Shown here: one piece after another, positions 1-6,731 of the stretch
How positions within the stretch are numbered: the stretch's first letter is position 1
Layout: every line of letters begins with the position of its first letter
From: JACQNR01 sp049515175
GTDB lineage: Bacteria; Acidobacteriota; Terriglobia; UBA7540
Direction of reading: 5' to 3'
Assembly (NCBI GenBank): GCA_049515175.1
Contig: JBEKUI010000093.1
Location: forward strand, 1-14,685
Length of the DNA stretch: 14,685 nucleotides
Translations under genes and position numbers: made by a program
The notes under the pieces: generated by a model
What the model was told of the DNA's origin: nothing
The model's input: the letters and a program-made list of their open reading frames with translations, nothing else
Databases searched by the model: none

Positions 1-1
1 C

Positions 2-541
2 GGCGGCGAGCACGTCATCAAAGTTTTCCTCCATTCCATCGCCTTTGGCTCCCTCAAGCCGTATGTTGCCGAGAGCCTTGAGGAGGAAGTCACGCAGGCG
101 CAGATGGAAATGACCGTCGACGTAATGGGAAATAACCTCGTCTACTGGATCCAGGAGTTGATGCGGCGCAAGATGCTGGGGCAGGGAAGCCGCATCTATG
201 CCTTGACCAGCGCCGGTGGCCACAGCGTGATTCCCAGCTACGGCGCCGTGTCGGCGGCGAAGGCGGTGCTGGAATCCCACATCCGGCAACTGGCCTTCGA
301 ACTGATGCCCCACGGCATCACCGCCAACGCCATTCAGGCGGGCGTCACCATCACCGCCGGCTCCGCGAAGATCCCTGGCATCGACAAGCTCGCCGAATTC
401 GCCCGCCTGCGCAATCCCGGCGGGCGACTGACCACTCCTCAGGACGTCGCCCAGGCCATCGCCGCCTTGATGAACGACAAGACGCAGTGGCTCACCGGCA
501 ACGTCATCCGCGTCGACGGCGGCGAAGACATCGTGACGTAG
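2..541 (+). CDS. enoyl-ACP reductase-like SDR protein (FabI type), 5' truncated
   Basis: This is the C-terminal part (about 179 residues) of a short-chain dehydrogenase/reductase; the N-terminal NAD(P)-binding glycine motif lies before the window. The frame is open from base 2. Near its start it reads LHSIAFG, which matches the VHSIAFA signature of enoyl-ACP reductases. The catalytic pair is SYGAVSAAK, that is Tyr-x6-Lys, the spacing of FabI/FabL, instead of the Tyr-x3-Lys of ordinary SDRs. The end, GNVIRVDGGEDIVT, matches the FabI-like GQVLYVDGGYxI ending. Known family role: NAD(P)H-dependent reduction of enoyl-ACP, the last step of a fatty acid elongation cycle, in the cytoplasm. It converges with the methyltransferase gene. 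The fold and Tyr-x6-Lys spacing are seen directly; the exact substrate is inferred, and a related SDR acting on another substrate cannot be excluded without the N-terminus. Confidence 0.75.
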   Translation, partial: GGEHVIKVFLHSIAFGSLKPYVAESLEEEVTQAQMEMTVDVMGNNLVYWIQELMRRKMLGQGSRIYALTSAGGHSVIPSYGAVSAAKAVLESHIRQLAFELMPHGITANAIQAGVTITAGSAKIPGIDKLAEFARLRNPGGRLTTPQDVAQAIAALMNDKTQWLTGNVIRVDGGEDIVT

Positions 542-566
542 TCGCTCCGTCGAATCTTTCCTTGAT

Positions 567-606
567 GCAGGCACGCGCCCCTCGTGGCCGAGAACCGCGT
601 GCCTGC
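567..606. terminator. inverted repeat between convergent genes, possible bidirectional terminator
   Basis: GCAGGCACGCG (567-577) and CGCGTGCCTGC (596-606) are perfect 11-bp arms. Inside the 18-nt loop, CTCG (581-584) and CGAG (589-592) can form a second short stem. It sits exactly between the stops of two converging genes (541 and 617). Neither side has a T-tract, so a classic intrinsic terminator is not proven; it could instead block 3' exonucleases. Confidence 0.5.
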
Positions 607-616
607 CGCTCCGAAA

Positions 617-1363
617 TCAACACTTCACAACTACGATGAGAAGCCGTTCGGAACCGAGGCGGAACGGTTCGCCTGCGAGTGAGCCGTAGGCGGCGATGTC
701 ACCGAAGCCGGCTGCTGCGAGCAACTGGTGAATCTGGCAGTATGTGTACAGTCGCTCTGAGCCAGTCCGCTTTTCGGTCCGGTCGCCAACGATGAGCGTA
801 TACTCTGTGTCGATCCGCCCGCGGACGGGATCGTATTCCTGGTTTTCCAGGAATTTGAGGTCGCCAACTTCGAACCACGGCCGCGCCAGGAATCGCGGGA
901 AGATCGTTTCCGCGGATTTAGTGTCGAGGGCGAAGCGCGCCCCCGGCCGGAGCGCCCCATGCACGGCCTTGAGGAACTTCTGATCTTCCTCCTCGCTGCC
1001 GTATCCGTAGCTGTTCCCAAAACAGAACGCGCCATCGAAATCGATCCCCGCGGGAAGCTCCTGCATATTTCCGTGCCTCCATGCGATTTCGAGATGTTGC
1101 TCGGCCGCGGCGCCAGCGGCGGCCTTGAGGAATTCCGGCGAGAGATCTACCCCGGTTAGCTTGTAGCCCCGCCGGGCGAGTTCGATCGTAAGCCGTCCCG
1201 CGCCGCATGGAACATCCAAAAGCCGGGCGGGCGGCGGGACTTGCAGCGCCTTCTCGATGAAAACCGCCTCGCCGCGCGTCAGCTCGGGCGGGAGCACCTT
1301 GACCCACGTGTCCACCACCACGCCGGGAAAAAAGGTTTTCCACCAATCACTGGGAATTTGCAC
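617..1363 (-). CDS. class I SAM-dependent methyltransferase
   Basis: The predicted protein has 248 residues. It has the Rossmann-type methyltransferase core: motif I LLDVPCGAGRLTIELA (about residues 48-63, with the GxG that binds S-adenosylmethionine), motif II GVDLS (71-75), and the motif IV region FDGAFCFGNSYGY (109-121). A FALDTKSAE strand follows. The frame stays open upstream to an ATG at 1534, but the GTG at 1363 is preceded by GGAGG with 5-nt spacing. The extra 57 residues (for example SLNSPNS and HAEAQRAR) look like translated intergenic sequence, so the GTG start was chosen. It lies 228 bp downstream of the MOSC gene on the same strand. The substrate is unknown; no motif points to rRNA, protein or a named small molecule. 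Confidence 0.8.
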   Translation of the reverse strand: MQIPSDWWKTFFPGVVVDTWVKVLPPELTRGEAVFIEKALQVPPPARLLDVPCGAGRLTIELARRGYKLTGVDLSPEFLKAAAGAAAEQHLEIAWRHGNMQELPAGIDFDGAFCFGNSYGYGSEEEDQKFLKAVHGALRPGARFALDTKSAETIFPRFLARPWFEVGDLKFLENQEYDPVRGRIDTEYTLIVGDRTEKRTGSERLYTYCQIHQLLAAAGFGDIAAYGSLAGEPFRLGSERLLIVVVKC

Positions 1364-1591
1364 GTGATCCTCCACAAGATATTTCCCGCAACACGAGTTG
1401 GGGGAGTTGAGAGAGTTGACGTGGAAGGCCGGGAGCGCGGTCCGCGCTCTCTGCGCCTCGGCGTGGTATGCGGATTTAGTTGGCGGCGAACATAGGCCTG
1501 CGGCCAGTCTAGGGTTACCACCGCGCTGGGTCAAGAAGGATTTCTCACCGGGAACGGCGAGACGCAGTCGGCGACGGTCCCCGGCGCGCGA
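1364..1591. other. gene-free gap between MOSC and methyltransferase genes
   Basis: This 228-bp gap holds a near-perfect dyad, GAGCGCGG (1433-1440) and CCGCGCTC (1442-1449), around one central base. Next to it is the 11-mer GAGGCGCAGAG (minus strand, 1449-1459), which occurs again on the plus strand at 10624-10634. The dyad could attenuate transcription between the two genes. No further gene is visible. Confidence 0.4.
1369..1373 (-). promoter_or_regulatory. Shine-Dalgarno that sets the GTG start of the methyltransferase
   Basis: On the minus strand GGAGG is followed by ATCAC and then GTG (1363). This near-ideal site supports the short form of the protein over the ATG at 1534. Confidence 0.7.
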
Positions 1592-2242
1592 TCATTTTGA
1601 GTGGCGTTTCAGCCGTGCCACCAAGCGGTCCTTCCACGGCTGCGGCAGAGCCTCGAGGCGGAGGATTCGATGAAGCTGGTCGGGTGTAGGCGCGGGAGCA
1701 TTCGCGATCCGGGCAAACTCCGCAATCGTCATTCGACTCTCGACCGGCGCGGGCTTCAGCTGGATAGCGTCGCCGGCCGCGAGCGCCCCTTCCCGAAGCA
1801 CCCGCAGGTAGAATCCGTTCCGTCCGCTGCGCTGGAAAACTTCTGGGAATTCCGGGTCGCCGAGCGCGATGCCGAGTTTGAAGCAGGGCAGGCGCGGCTG
1901 CGTTACAAGGAAGCGCGCCGTGCCGATCTCGAGCTCGTCGCCGATGCCCACTTCGTCGTCGGTCAGCTCATCCACCGTCAGATTCTCGCCGAACGTCCCC
2001 GGACCCAAGTCTTCGCGCTGCAGCGCGCTTCGCCAGAACTCAATATTCCTTTGCGAGTACACGTACACGGCCTTATTCGGCCCGCCGTGGACGCGCAGAT
2101 CGGCCTGCTGATCGCCCTCAAGATTGAGAGTCCGAACCTGGACGAGCCCCGCGACCGGGCGCTTGAAGATACCTGTCTCAAAGTGTTCACCACTGTAGAT
2201 AATGCCCTTGGGGTTCGAGACGTTGACGGAGAGCAGCCGCAC
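1592..2242 (-). CDS. MOSC domain protein, YiiM family
   Basis: The predicted protein has 216 residues, close to the roughly 224 of E. coli YiiM. It has the MOSC beta-barrel landmarks DLRVHGGPNKAVYVY (about 48-62), GTFGENLTV (82-90), VGIGDELEIG (98-107) and QPRLPCFKLG (115-124). The last contains the conserved cysteine (C120) that binds the molybdenum cofactor. The C-terminal stretch MTIAEFARIANAPAPT resembles the three-helix domain attached to YiiM-type MOSC proteins. Known role: molybdenum-dependent reduction of N-hydroxylated compounds in the cytoplasm, or a related sulfur/Moco reaction. The frame runs upstream to 2296, but the GTG at 2242 has GGGGAGG six bases before it and begins at the usual RLLSVNVS strand. 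It diverges from ispH. Fold and family are well supported; the substrate is not known. Confidence 0.87.
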   Translation of the reverse strand: MRLLSVNVSNPKGIIYSGEHFETGIFKRPVAGLVQVRTLNLEGDQQADLRVHGGPNKAVYVYSQRNIEFWRSALQREDLGPGTFGENLTVDELTDDEVGIGDELEIGTARFLVTQPRLPCFKLGIALGDPEFPEVFQRSGRNGFYLRVLREGALAAGDAIQLKPAPVESRMTIAEFARIANAPAPTPDQLHRILRLEALPQPWKDRLVARLKRHSK

Positions 2243-2248
2243 CTGTGG

Positions 2249-2255
2249 CCTCCCC
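2249..2255 (-). promoter_or_regulatory. Shine-Dalgarno that sets the GTG start of the MOSC gene
   Basis: GGGGAGG, then a 6-nt spacer, then GTG at 2242 on the minus strand. This favours the internal GTG over the upstream start at 2296. Confidence 0.7.
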
Positions 2256-2367
2256 TCGCAGGCCGTGCGGCGCGGGCTTGCTGCGCGCGGCCTCACCTGC
2301 GATCCAGGAGTTCAGACTACCGCAAGGCGGGGGTTTTGCCCATGATAGTCCTTCCATGGCGCAGATT

Positions 2368-2396
2368 TTGACGGTGGATAGGGAATCTGCTAGCAT
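2368..2396 (+). promoter_or_regulatory. sigma70-type promoter of ispH
   Basis: TTGACG (2368-2373) and TAGCAT (2391-2396) are 17 bp apart, close to the TTGACA/TATAAT consensus. Transcription would begin near 2403, giving a leader of about 42 nt before the ispH ATG. Confidence 0.6.
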
Positions 2397-2444
2397 GAGG
2401 ATTGTCGCGCGAAATCGGCGGCGACAAGGGCGGCAAAGGATCAA

Positions 2445-3464
2445 ATGAAGCCAAGTAAGCTACTCCTCGCGAAGCCCAGGGGCTTCTGCGCAGGTGTGGA
2501 ACGGGCCATCGGCGTCGTGAACATGGCGCTGGAGCTCTACGGCGCGCCCGTGTACGTCCGCAAGGAAATTGTTCACAACAAGCATGTGATCGAGGAGCTG
2601 GCGGCGAAGGGTGCGATTTTCGTCGAAGAGCTGGGCGAAGTTCCGGAGGGCGCGGTGGTCATTTTCAGCGCCCACGGCGTCGCGCCGATTGTCCGAACGG
2701 ACGCGCTGACGAAGCGCCTGCGGGTGATTGACGCCACCTGCCCTCTGGTGACCAAGGTTCACGTCGAGGCGATCCGCTACGCGAACGAGGACCGCTCGAT
2801 CATTCTCGTCGGCCATGCCGGCCACGACGAAATCATCGGCACCATGGGCGAAGTCCCCGAAAAGATTTTTCTGGTCGGTAATGTCGCGGAGGCGGAGAGG
2901 GTTCAAGTCCCGGATCCCGACCGTGTGGCCGTGACCACGCAGACCACGCTGGGCGTCGACGATACTCGGGAGATCATCGGCGTATTGCGCCGTCGATTCC
3001 CCAAGATTGTGGCGCCCTCCACGGATGACATCTGCTACGCCACCCAGAACCGCCAGGATGCGGTCAAGGATATCGCCTGTAAAGCCCAGCTGGTGCTGGT
3101 GATCGGCTCCGACAACAGTTCCAATTCCCGGCGCCTGCGCGAGGTGGCGGAGATCTGCAATGCCCGCGCCTACCTCGTCGAAGACGCCTCCAAGATCAAG
3201 ACTGAGTGGCTCGAGAACGTCGATTGCGTCGCCATCACGGCGGGAGCCTCCGCCCCGGAATACCTGGTTCGCGAAGTGGTGGATTACTTCCGCCGCCTTG
3301 GCGTGACCGACATCCAAGAAGTCGGATCGGTGGACGAGCAGGTGACGTTCACTCCTCCCCCGGAGCTCGCCCGCGAACTGGCGCGGCGCGACCTTTCCCC
3401 GCAGCCGGCGGCCGATTCCTCTTCTGACTCCACCCTTACCTCCGTGAAGCTCCCCCTCCGCTGA
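2445..3464 (+). CDS. ispH: 4-hydroxy-3-methylbut-2-enyl diphosphate reductase (IspH/LytB)
   Basis: IspH catalyses the last step of the MEP isoprenoid pathway, converting HMBPP to IPP and DMAPP with a cluster bound by three cysteines. All three ligands are present: C15 in PRGFCAGVERA, C99 in DATCPLV, and C197 in DDICYATQNRQ. The substrate-binding histidines lie in IVHNKHVIEEL and SAHGV, followed by GHAGHDEIIGT with the catalytic glutamate, TQTTL, and SSNSRRLREVA. AGGA upstream of the ATG gives a reasonable ribosome site. The length is 339 residues against 316 in E. coli; the surplus is a serine-rich, probably disordered tail (about 313-339). It has its own promoter and diverges from the MOSC gene. 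The identification is firm. Confidence 0.97.
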   Translation: MKPSKLLLAKPRGFCAGVERAIGVVNMALELYGAPVYVRKEIVHNKHVIEELAAKGAIFVEELGEVPEGAVVIFSAHGVAPIVRTDALTKRLRVIDATCPLVTKVHVEAIRYANEDRSIILVGHAGHDEIIGTMGEVPEKIFLVGNVAEAERVQVPDPDRVAVTTQTTLGVDDTREIIGVLRRRFPKIVAPSTDDICYATQNRQDAVKDIACKAQLVLVIGSDNSSNSRRLREVAEICNARAYLVEDASKIKTEWLENVDCVAITAGASAPEYLVREVVDYFRRLGVTDIQEVGSVDEQVTFTPPPELARELARRDLSPQPAADSSSDSTLTSVKLPLR

Positions 3465-3504
3465 CCGCCCTGCGCAAATCGAGTGCTGCTGCGATTAGAA
3501 ATGG

Positions 3505-3534
3505 TTGGCATCGACGAGCGGCTGGTGCTAGAGT
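3505..3534 (+). promoter_or_regulatory. candidate promoter of the DegT aminotransferase gene
   Basis: TTGGCA (3505-3510) and TAGAGT (3529-3534) are separated by 18 bp. The -35 is good and the -10 is moderate (4 of 6). The -10 forms the left arm of the dyad at 3529-3546, so a repressor bound there would block the promoter. Confidence 0.4.
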
Positions 3535-3546
3535 ACCCGTACTCTA
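3529..3546. promoter_or_regulatory. perfect 8-2-8 dyad, probable operator
   Basis: TAGAGTAC (3529-3536) and GTACTCTA (3539-3546) are exact reverse complements around CC. The dyad ends 29 bp before the aminotransferase ATG and overlaps its candidate -10. The size and two-fold symmetry suit a dimeric helix-turn-helix repressor. I do not recognise the regulator, and none is encoded next to it. Confidence 0.5.
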
Positions 3547-3575
3547 AACTTACATCATCCAGATTGGAGGCCATC

Positions 3576-5012
3576 ATGTCAGAAAAGGTTTCGTCCGGAA
3601 CCAACGGTGGGCCGTTGAAAGAGGACGCGCTAGGCCGACGCAAGTTTCTAGCGACCGCGACCGGCCTCGCATCCGCAGCGTGGCTAACTACGGGCCCCGC
3701 GGCGAATGCCTCAGCCACGCCCGTCGTGTCCGCCCCCGCCGGGCCTTTGGCGATCGCGGGCGGCCCCCCCGTGCGTGCCACAATGCTCGAAGCGAAGCTT
3801 TCCGGCCCGCAATATTACGACGACGAGGAGAAGCGAGAACTGATCGATGTGCTGGAGAATCGCAGCCCCTTCCGCTGGTGGGGTCTCGACGCGATGGGAC
3901 ACCCGCCGGACAAGTGCATCAACTTTGAGAAGGAATTCTCCGCCCACCAGCACACGAAATATTGCATTGCCGTGACCTCCGGCACCACGGCGCTGATGAC
4001 CGCCCTGGCAGGACTGGGAGTGGGGCCGGGCGACGAGGTCATCCTGCCGGCCTGGACCTGGTACGCCTGCTACGACGCCATCCTGGCGCACGGAGCGCTG
4101 CCGGTGTTCGCGGAAGTGGACGACTCGATGAATATCGACCCTACCGACATCGAGCGCCACATCACGCGCGCGACCAAAGTCATCATGTCGGTGCACATCC
4201 TGGGCGCGCCGGCCGATATGGACCCCATTCTGGAAATCGCGCACAAGCACAATCTGAAGGTCCTGGAAGATTGCGCCCAGAGCGTGGGCGTGAGCTACAA
4301 GGGCCGGCCGGTCGGCTCCATGGGCAATGCCGGGATCTACAGCTTCCAGGTGAATAAGACCATTTCGCCGGGTGAAGGCGGGGCCGTGGTGACGAGCGAT
4401 CCCAATGTCTTCGAGCGGGCCACGCGCTATCACGATTGCGGATTCCTGCGCGACGGCCACGCCAAGGTGCTGGCTCAGCCCGCGCACTTTAAGGACTTCT
4501 CCAGCCCGAATTTCCGGATGAGCGAGTTTACGGCTGCGGTGCTGCGCGCCCAGTTGCGCAAGCTCGACCGCATCGTCGGCGACTTCCGCGACAAGACAAC
4601 GCGCATCACGGACGGCATCAAAGACCTTCCGGGAATTCAATTCCGCAAGAAGAACGACCCGGCGGGCGGGCTCGGCAATTGGGTCTTCATCAACACCAAG
4701 GGCAAGGAGCAGCGCGACACGTTCATCAAGGCGATGCGGGCAGAGAACATCACCGCCGAGCCGATGGGCGGGTCGGCGGTTCTGCCCATTGCCACCCACA
4801 TCGAGAAAAAGGAAACGCTGCAGCCCGACTGGCCAACGTTTACGGTGGGACGCGGGAAGACGATTCAATACGGCGCTTCGGCGTGCCCCAAAACAATCGA
4901 CGTGTGGAACCGCTACGTCGGGATTCCCATGGATCCCAAGTTCACTGACCAGGACGTGGCGGACATCATCGCTGCGGTGCGCAAGGTCTATCCCGTGGTG
5001 ATGAAGGCTTAG
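3576..5012 (+). CDS. Tat-signal DegT/DnrJ/EryC1/StrS family aminotransferase
   Basis: A 478-residue PLP-dependent fold-type I enzyme of the sugar/cyclitol aminotransferase family. Family landmarks are SGTTAL (135-140), GDEVILPAWTW (152-162), LEDCAQSVGVSYKGRPVGS (230-248, with D232 facing the PLP ring nitrogen), and SFQVNKTISPGEGGAV (256-271, with K261 as the PLP lysine). The active-site residues look intact. Unusually for this family it begins with a twin-arginine signal: GRRKFLATATGLASAAWL (20-37), then an ASA site near residues 45-47. This suggests folded, cofactor-loaded export to the periplasm. The ATG at 3576 was chosen over 3483 because GGAGG lies 5 nt upstream and the Tat n-region then has a normal length. 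It follows ispH by 111 bp but has its own promoter and operator. The substrate is unknown; a nucleotide sugar, a cyclitol or a non-catalytic role are all possible. Confidence 0.88.
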   Translation: MSEKVSSGTNGGPLKEDALGRRKFLATATGLASAAWLTTGPAANASATPVVSAPAGPLAIAGGPPVRATMLEAKLSGPQYYDDEEKRELIDVLENRSPFRWWGLDAMGHPPDKCINFEKEFSAHQHTKYCIAVTSGTTALMTALAGLGVGPGDEVILPAWTWYACYDAILAHGALPVFAEVDDSMNIDPTDIERHITRATKVIMSVHILGAPADMDPILEIAHKHNLKVLEDCAQSVGVSYKGRPVGSMGNAGIYSFQVNKTISPGEGGAVVTSDPNVFERATRYHDCGFLRDGHAKVLAQPAHFKDFSSPNFRMSEFTAAVLRAQLRKLDRIVGDFRDKTTRITDGIKDLPGIQFRKKNDPAGGLGNWVFINTKGKEQRDTFIKAMRAENITAEPMGGSAVLPIATHIEKKETLQPDWPTFTVGRGKTIQYGASACPKTIDVWNRYVGIPMDPKFTDQDVADIIAAVRKVYPVVMKA

Positions 5013-5062
5013 GATCTGGGAGCGCCGACGCTGTTTCTGCGCGCTCTGAATGTGGAGTTACT

Positions 5063-5095
5063 CGGGGGCACAGTTCGCTGTGCCCCCGTTTGTTT
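5063..5095 (+). terminator. intrinsic terminator of the aminotransferase gene
   Basis: An 11-bp GC-rich stem, CGGGGGCACAG (5063-5073) with CTGTGCCCCCG (5078-5088), is capped by a TTCG tetraloop. It is followed by TTTGTTT. It begins 51 bp after the stop codon. The extra-stable UUCG loop and T-rich tail make this the clearest terminator in the window. Confidence 0.85.
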
Positions 5096-5184
5096 GCGGC
5101 CTGTGTCGATGTCGCATCTCGCGTGTGCGGGCGGCAGGAAAGAGCTTTACGCCATGCTGCCGAAGGCGATCTTCATTCGTTGAG

Positions 5185-5241
5185 GTAGAGACGGCCCGGT
5201 GGGCCGTCTACCGGAGAGACGCTCCGCCGGAGGGTCTCTAC
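5185..5241. repeat. compound inverted repeat (REP/MITE-like) overlapping the nth stop codon
   Basis: The outer arms are GTAGAGAC (5185-5192) and GTCTCTAC (5234-5241). Nested inside is AGACGGCCC (5189-5197) with GGGCCGTCT (5201-5209) around GGT. A second inner pair is GAGAC (5216-5220) with GTCTC (5234-5238), and CCGGAG and CTCCGCCGG elements lie between. The alternative pairings suggest a branched fold of the sort made by dispersed extragenic palindromes. The right arm contains the nth stop codon. No second copy lies in this window, so dispersal is inferred. Confidence 0.5.
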
Positions 5242-5918
5242 ACTGTCTTGTCGGGTGAGTCGCAAAGGGATTCGATAGGGCATTCCGCGCAGAGAGGTTT
5301 TCGCGCCGCGCAAATCTTCCGGCCAAACCAAATCACCTGGTGGCCAAACGAAATCCAGCGCTCCTGCGGCACCAGCTTGATCAGATCCTGCTCCACTTTC
5401 TCCGGAGTCTTTTCCTTCGAAAGTTTCAATCGTCCCGCAATGCGGAAGACGTGCGTGTCCACGACCACGCCGGTGGGGAGGCCGAAAGCCGTGCCGAGGA
5501 CGACGTTGGCCGTCTTGCGCGCCACTCCCGGCAGGGTCAGCATTTCGTTCATCGTGCGCGGCACCTGCCCGCCGAAGTCCTGAACGATCTTCTGGGCTGC
5601 CCCGATGATGTTCTTCGCTTTGTTGCGGAAGAAACCCGTGGAACGAATTTCCCGTTCCAGCACTTCCTGCTTCAGAGCGGCAAAATCCTTGGCGGTGGAG
5701 AATTTTCGAAACAGCTCCGGCGTAACTTTGTTCACCCGCTCGTCGGTGCACTGCGCCGAGAGGATCGTGGCAACGAGAAGCTGGAAGGGGTTCTCGTGCC
5801 GCAGAGCGCACTGGGCCTGCGGGAAAAGCTGGTCGAGCGCGGCGAAGATCTTTCCAACGCGGTCGGGCGAGGTGTAATCAGTCTGGACTTTGGTTTTGGC
5901 GCGCTTTGAGGTAGCCAT
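5238..5918 (-). CDS. nth: endonuclease III, base-excision repair DNA glycosylase/AP lyase
   Basis: A 226-residue protein, close to the 211 of E. coli Nth. Its role is to remove oxidised pyrimidines from DNA and cut at the abasic site. The helix-hairpin-helix motif LPGVARKTANVVL (129-141) carries the catalytic lysine K135. VVVDTHVFRIAGRL (151-164) carries the catalytic aspartate D154. The C-terminal 4Fe-4S loop has the exact spacing C-x6-C-x2-C-x5-C (C203, C210, C213, C219). ENPFQLLVATILSAQCTD (42-59) is the usual N-terminal helix. No good Shine-Dalgarno precedes the ATG. It lies 87 bp downstream of hemQ on the same strand, so it may be co-transcribed. It converges with the aminotransferase gene, and its stop lies in the repeat at 5185-5241. 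The identification is firm. Confidence 0.96.
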   Translation of the reverse strand: MATSKRAKTKVQTDYTSPDRVGKIFAALDQLFPQAQCALRHENPFQLLVATILSAQCTDERVNKVTPELFRKFSTAKDFAALKQEVLEREIRSTGFFRNKAKNIIGAAQKIVQDFGGQVPRTMNEMLTLPGVARKTANVVLGTAFGLPTGVVVDTHVFRIAGRLKLSKEKTPEKVEQDLIKLVPQERWISFGHQVIWFGRKICAARKPLCAECPIESLCDSPDKTV

Positions 5919-5920
5919 GA

Positions 5921-6001
5921 GAATAGTGAATGGTGAATAGTCAAGTATGAATTCCGATGCGGCGTCCGCGATTCACAATTCAGAATTCACAATTCACCAT
6001 T
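5921..6001. repeat. simple A/T-rich repeats of the ATTCACAATT type between hemQ and nth
   Basis: ATTCAC-like units recur (5971-6001), with their complement as GTGAATGGTGAAT near 5927-5938. AATGGTGAAT (5929-5938) and ATTCACCATT (5992-6001) form a 10-bp inverted repeat around the interval, which could fold into a hairpin in the hemQ-nth transcript. The composition is clearly more A/T-rich than the flanking genes. Confidence 0.5.
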
Positions 6002-6005
6002 TCCT

Positions 6006-6731
6006 TCATCCGCCGAGCAGGTCGAGCACCTCCGGCAATTCCCCGTGGACGCATGTGAAGGTGGGAGTGTCGCGGACCGTGTAGCTCGTGGCCTCGCTGT
6101 GGCGGAGCTCCATGACCAGGTCCACAAAATGTTCCGGGCGATCGCTCTCGAAGGCCACTACGAATTCCTGGTCGTCGAGGCCGAAGGAGTAGGTCGTGTT
6201 CAGCCGCACCGTCGGGTAGCGGTGGCCGATTTCGATATGCTCGTCCATCATCCCCTGGCGGGCGTTCTGTGTCAGTCGGTACCAGGGTTTCGATTTCACG
6301 AAGGGGTAGACAAACAAGTACTTGAATTTGCCGGGGAAAATCTTGACGCGCCGCCCCTCCTGCCCTTCATGGGTGTGCTTATCGACGTAGATCGAGCGCT
6401 TGGTGAGCGAGAGGTAGGAGTAGGGCGTCGAGAGGTACTGGCCGAGGCCGGTGCCCAGCAGCCGCGCCGTCATTTCCTGGAACTTGGGCAGGTCGTAGGT
6501 GATCCGCCAGAGCATGAAATCGCAATCGCCGCGAATGCCCACAAGTGAATAAGGAATTACGAGCATATCGGACTCGAAACTCTTCACCACCGCGGCGAAC
6601 TGCTGTTTCCCGCGCCGGCGTTCTTCCTCCGGCAGGCGGCGCCAGGCCGGGTCAACTTTGTAGAACGCGAAATTAACGTACTGGCGGCGCTCGTCCCCGG
6701 CCGCCTGTGTATTGGACGGTTGTTCGCTCAA
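6006..6731 (-). CDS. hemQ: HemQ-type coproheme decarboxylase (chlorite dismutase-like fold)
   Basis: A 241-residue member of the chlorite dismutase/HemQ family. HemQ turns coproheme III into protoheme, the last step of the coproporphyrin-dependent haem pathway. The conserved core is KIFPGKFKYLFVYPFVKSKP (130-149) plus WYRL, then RQGMMDEHIEIGHRYPTVRL (158-177), then NTTYSFGLDDQEFVVAFES (178-196). Y142 and K146 of YPFVK correspond to the catalytic tyrosine and nearby lysine of HemQ. The EH in MMDEHIEIG fits the proximal haem-ligand region, with H165 as the likely ligand. The start is TTG at 6731: the codon just before it is an in-frame TGA, and AGGGGG lies 6 nt upstream, so TTG is the only sensible start. 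No hemH or hemG neighbour is visible. A true chlorite dismutase is less likely given the MMxEH and NTTYSFGLDDQEF pattern. Confidence 0.9.
   Translation of the reverse strand: MSEQPSNTQAAGDERRQYVNFAFYKVDPAWRRLPEEERRRGKQQFAAVVKSFESDMLVIPYSLVGIRGDCDFMLWRITYDLPKFQEMTARLLGTGLGQYLSTPYSYLSLTKRSIYVDKHTHEGQEGRRVKIFPGKFKYLFVYPFVKSKPWYRLTQNARQGMMDEHIEIGHRYPTVRLNTTYSFGLDDQEFVVAFESDRPEHFVDLVMELRHSEATSYTVRDTPTFTCVHGELPEVLDLLGG

Noticed and set aside
1364..1534. 57-residue N-terminal extension of the methyltransferase
   Set aside because: The residues look like translated spacer and include a dyad; an internal GTG has a much better Shine-Dalgarno.
2460..3317. 285-codon minus-strand frame opposite ispH
   Set aside because: Antisense to a firmly identified gene; no recognisable domain.
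3483..3575. Longer start of the aminotransferase
   Set aside because: It would run through the promoter and dyad and would put the Tat motif too far from the N-terminus; the ATG at 3576 has GGAGG at 5 nt.
3711..4868. 385-codon minus-strand frame opposite the aminotransferase
   Set aside because: Shadow of the real gene; it has no motif and a low-complexity His/Arg-rich translation.
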